DNA of 64,000 bases from Herbidospora daliensis (GTDB lineage Bacteria > Actinomycetota > Actinomycetes > Streptosporangiales > Streptosporangiaceae). Where the stretch lies: NCBI RefSeq assembly GCF_001570585.1, contig NZ_BBXF01000009.1, positions 186,001-250,000 of the forward strand. Direction: 5' to 3'. Under the pieces are notes generated by a model. It was not told where the DNA came from, did not search any database, and saw only the letters and a program-made list of their open reading frames with translations. Below, piece after piece: positions 61,530 through 64,000 of this stretch; within the stretch, counting starts at the first letter, position 1; every line of letters starts with the position of its first letter. The translations under genes were made by a program, and so were the position numbers.

Positions 61530-63815
61530 ATGGACGTGGACATCTGGTCGTGGGTCGGCGGCACCCAGCGGCAACTGCACGAAGCGGGAAATGTCGGGCT
61601 GGCGATGGCGCTGGGCGACGTTCCGGCGCAGGCCCTCGAAGGCCGCTACGGCCAGCTCGACGTCGTGGCCCCGGCGATCGCGCAGCAGGCCGAGGGCATG
61701 GAGCAGCCCTGGCTCGAACTGTTCGCCCGTTACTGGCACCTGATCGGCCGCGTCGGCGACCGCGCGAACGGCTCCGTGGCCATCGACGACGCGCGCGAGC
61801 TGGTCAGCTTCGCCGCCCGCAGTGACGTCGCCGACTGCCCGGCGGCCCCCGGCGCCGTCGAGGTGCTGGCGATGGCCCAGGCCAACACCGACGGGCCCGG
61901 CTACGCCGACGAGCGGCTCGGCTCGCTCGGTCGTGCGTTGCAGACCGTGGGGCCCGACTCGCTCGCCTTCTCGGGGCTCACCACCCAATACGTGCTCGCG
62001 CTGCTCGACGCCGGCAAGCAGGCCGAGGCCGTCGCCTACGCCGAGGCCGCCGTCGAGCGGCTGCGCGGCGCCGGCCGCGAGGCCTCCTGGGAGCTCGCCG
62101 CCATGTCGGCGCGGGCCCTGCTGGCCACCGGCCGCGCGCAGGACGCGCTCAACGCGCTCCAGGCGGCCGGCGGCTTCAAGCCCGACGACCCGGTGGCCAA
62201 GGCCCGCCGCGAGGGCATCCTGCACTCGCGCATCCTCGTCGAGCTCGGCGAGGTCCAGCACGCCGTCGAGTCGCTGCCCGACCTCGACGTCGTCGGCGAG
62301 CACCCTCGTGACTGGGTCGAGTGGGCGCAGGTCGTCCACCGGCTGTCGGAGCAGGACGCCATCCAGAACTCCTGGCAGCTCGGCCGGATCGTCCGGCAGT
62401 GGATGAGCTACTTCGAGACCATGGGCTCTCCGCGCGCCCGCGTCGACCTGGCGTTCACCGGCGCCCGGCTGGCGCTGCGGCGGCAGGGCGTCTGGCAGGC
62501 CCGGTTGCTCGCCGACCTGGCCGAGGCCGCCTCGCGCGAGCTGAAGTCGGCCGAGGGCGTCGCCGAGCGCATCGCCGCGCTGCGCGCCGAGTGCGACGCC
62601 GCCGTCGAGCTGCCCGCGCCCGGCCCCGAGGGCGAACTGGTCGCCTACTTCGACGCCGCCGACGGCCGCACCGCCGACCCCGAGCGCTGGGTCGGCTGGC
62701 TCTGGCCGCTGTCGGGCAAAGACCTCGAGGCGACCCGCCGCCACACCACCACGCTCGGCTTCCTGGGCTACGCGCCCACCGGCGCCGACGTCTACTGGCA
62801 GATGGCGGCCGTGCAGGGCGACCCGGCGAAGGCCGACGTCGAAGACATCGCCTACCTGACCGGCCTCCTCATCGAGGCGGGGCAGGACGAACGCGTCCAC
62901 GACCTCGCGGCCCGCCTCAAGGCGCCCGCCTCCCACCTGGCGCTGGCCCGGCTCCACCGGGCGCGCGAGCGCTGGGAGGAGACCGCCGACGAGGCCGAGA
63001 AGGCCGCCAAGGGCGGCGCCGGCCTCGAGTCGCTGCGCCTGTGGTCGGGCGCGGTGCAGCAGCTCGGCGACAACGTCCGCGCGGCCGAGATCCTCCGCCC
63101 GATCATCGACGGCGACGTCGAGGGCGAGGAGGAGGACATCTGGCGCGTCATCGTGCTGGCCACGGCCGCCGAAGACTGGGTGACCGTGCGCAAGGGCGCC
63201 GACCGGCTCGGCATGCCGATCCAGTCGACCGAGGGCCCGATCGAAGAGGAGTGGCACCTCATCCGCGCCATCCTCCCGGCGCCCGACGGCAGCCAGCGTG
63301 AGGTCCTCGCGGTCCGCACCGGCCCCGCCACCGCCCGGCTGGCGATCCCGCAGCCGCGCGGCATGGAGTACAACGCCGGCGACATCGTCGTCATCGACCC
63401 CCGCCCGCTCGAGCCGGTGCCCGAGTCGGAGGAGGAGAAGGAGAACTTCGTCATCCCGTTCGCCGGGGTCACGATGCTCCGTCCCGGCGGCTACACCAGC
63501 TGGTTCTTCGACGGCGCGGCGCCGACCGACGAGGAGTGGTCGGAGTTCGACGAGCTGATGGCCGAGCGCGGCTGGCCGATGTGGGTCTACTCCGACAAGA
63601 ACTACACGGTCACCCACCCCGGCACCGGCGAGCAGCTCCCGGGCGTGTTCGGCTGGATCGCGATCCCGCCGGACGCCGGAGCGACCGAGCTCGACGCCGT
63701 GCTCGACGACGTGACCGAGACGTGGGTCCACCCGCTGGCCTGGCTCGACCTGGCCCGCGAGGTCGGCGTCGAGGCCGAGCGCCACGAGCACATCGTGAAG
63801 GAGTACGGCCTCTAG
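61530..63815 (+). CDS. Large TPR-like repeat protein of unknown function
   Basis: 761 residues, soluble, no signal or membrane segment. Residues 1-540 are helical repeats of TPR type ([66 protein letters not shown]). The last 200 residues are beta-rich and acidic ([60 protein letters not shown]). The first Met follows CTGCCC with no ribosome-binding site. Similar proteins are found in related actinomycetes, but no function is known to me. Confidence 0.75.
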   Translation: MDVDIWSWVGGTQRQLHEAGNVGLAMALGDVPAQALEGRYGQLDVVAPAIAQQAEGMEQPWLELFARYWHLIGRVGDRANGSVAIDDARELVSFAARSDVADCPAAPGAVEVLAMAQANTDGPGYADERLGSLGRALQTVGPDSLAFSGLTTQYVLALLDAGKQAEAVAYAEAAVERLRGAGREASWELAAMSARALLATGRAQDALNALQAAGGFKPDDPVAKARREGILHSRILVELGEVQHAVESLPDLDVVGEHPRDWVEWAQVVHRLSEQDAIQNSWQLGRIVRQWMSYFETMGSPRARVDLAFTGARLALRRQGVWQARLLADLAEAASRELKSAEGVAERIAALRAECDAAVELPAPGPEGELVAYFDAADGRTADPERWVGWLWPLSGKDLEATRRHTTTLGFLGYAPTGADVYWQMAAVQGDPAKADVEDIAYLTGLLIEAGQDERVHDLAARLKAPASHLALARLHRARERWEETADEAEKAAKGGAGLESLRLWSGAVQQLGDNVRAAEILRPIIDGDVEGEEEDIWRVIVLATAAEDWVTVRKGADRLGMPIQSTEGPIEEEWHLIRAILPAPDGSQREVLAVRTGPATARLAIPQPRGMEYNAGDIVVIDPRPLEPVPESEEEKENFVIPFAGVTMLRPGGYTSWFFDGAAPTDEEWSEFDELMAERGWPMWVYSDKNYTVTHPGTGEQLPGVFGWIAIPPDAGATELDAVLDDVTETWVHPLAWLDLAREVGVEAERHEHIVKEYGL

Positions 63816-63840
63816 AACGTGGCTCGATATCGTGGCGGCC

Positions 63841-64000
63841 GTGATTCTCGAACGTTTTCGTCTTGACGGGAAAGTCGCGGTCGTCACGGGAGCCTCGTCG
63901 GGCCTGGGCGTCGCCTTCGCCCGCGGCCTCGCCGAGGCCGGAGCCGACGTCGCCATCGGCGCGCGCCGCGCCGACCGGCTGGAGGAGACCCGGCGGCTGG
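63841..64000 (+). CDS. SDR family oxidoreductase, N-terminal part (cut by window edge)
   Basis: 53 codons visible from GTG 63841: [36 protein letters not shown], a classical SDR Rossmann start with TGxxxGxG. A -10-like TATCGT ends 7 bases before the GTG, suggesting a leaderless transcript. Substrate cannot be judged from this part. Confidence 0.85.
   Translation, partial: MILERFRLDGKVAVVTGASSGLGVAFARGLAEAGADVAIGARRADRLEETRRL

Overview
The window is high-GC actinobacterial DNA. Gene content and order (clgR, an Fpg/Nei glycosylase, Lhr helicase, DUF3046, recA, recX, rny, a gluABCD-type glutamate importer, miaB, rnz, miaA, dapF), GTG/TTG starts, very short gaps and leaderless-looking starts point to a filamentous actinomycete, most likely of the Streptosporangiales type. 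The genus is an inference. No tRNA, rRNA or CRISPR array was seen.

Left part (1-10.7 kb): the end of clgR meets a convergent Nei-type DNA glycosylase coupled to a cysteine-free Rrf2 regulator. A membrane-anchored endonuclease/exonuclease/phosphatase protein follows. Next is an amino-sugar-type uptake locus: binding protein, two permeases and a GH3 beta-N-acetylhexosaminidase on the minus strand, bracketed by two paralogous ROK regulators. A degraded IS605/IS1341-type tnpB lies directly after the second ROK gene.

Centre (11.9-27 kb): a compact nonribosomal-peptide cluster built around a divergent promoter at about 20.94-21.22 kb. The minus arm encodes a single-module NRPS (C-A-PCP-TE) fused in frame to an MFS exporter, then a free carrier protein, a free condensation domain and a DmfA2-like/beta-propeller protein, all with overlapping ends. 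The plus arm encodes an AMP ligase, a C-PCP didomain protein and a private 2-oxoacid dehydrogenase set (E1alpha, E1beta, lipoyl E2; no E3). The A domain reads as aspartate-type. The thioesterase has Cys in place of the nucleophilic Ser. Two copies of a 27-bp palindrome sit in the divergent promoter. A VanX-like dipeptidase gene abuts the minus arm.

Right part (28-64 kb): mostly core genes. SDR and lhr lead to the DUF3046-recA-recX-rny block; recA has both a LexA box and a PafBC-type (RecA-NDp) promoter, and recX carries a roughly 520-residue low-complexity N-terminal extension. Then come a secreted alpha/beta hydrolase, a CqsA-like autoinducer synthase with a structured leader, an S9 peptidase, gluABCD with a second binding protein, a NarL-type two-component pair, miaB, a CAP-domain lipoprotein, rnz, an alkyltransferase, a tandem pair of MT0933-like small proteins, miaA-dapF, and two poorly known proteins. 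An SDR gene runs off the right edge.

In relatives clgR, the glycosylase, lhr and recA lie close together. Here about 28 kb of accessory DNA, including the whole NRPS cluster, separates nei from lhr.
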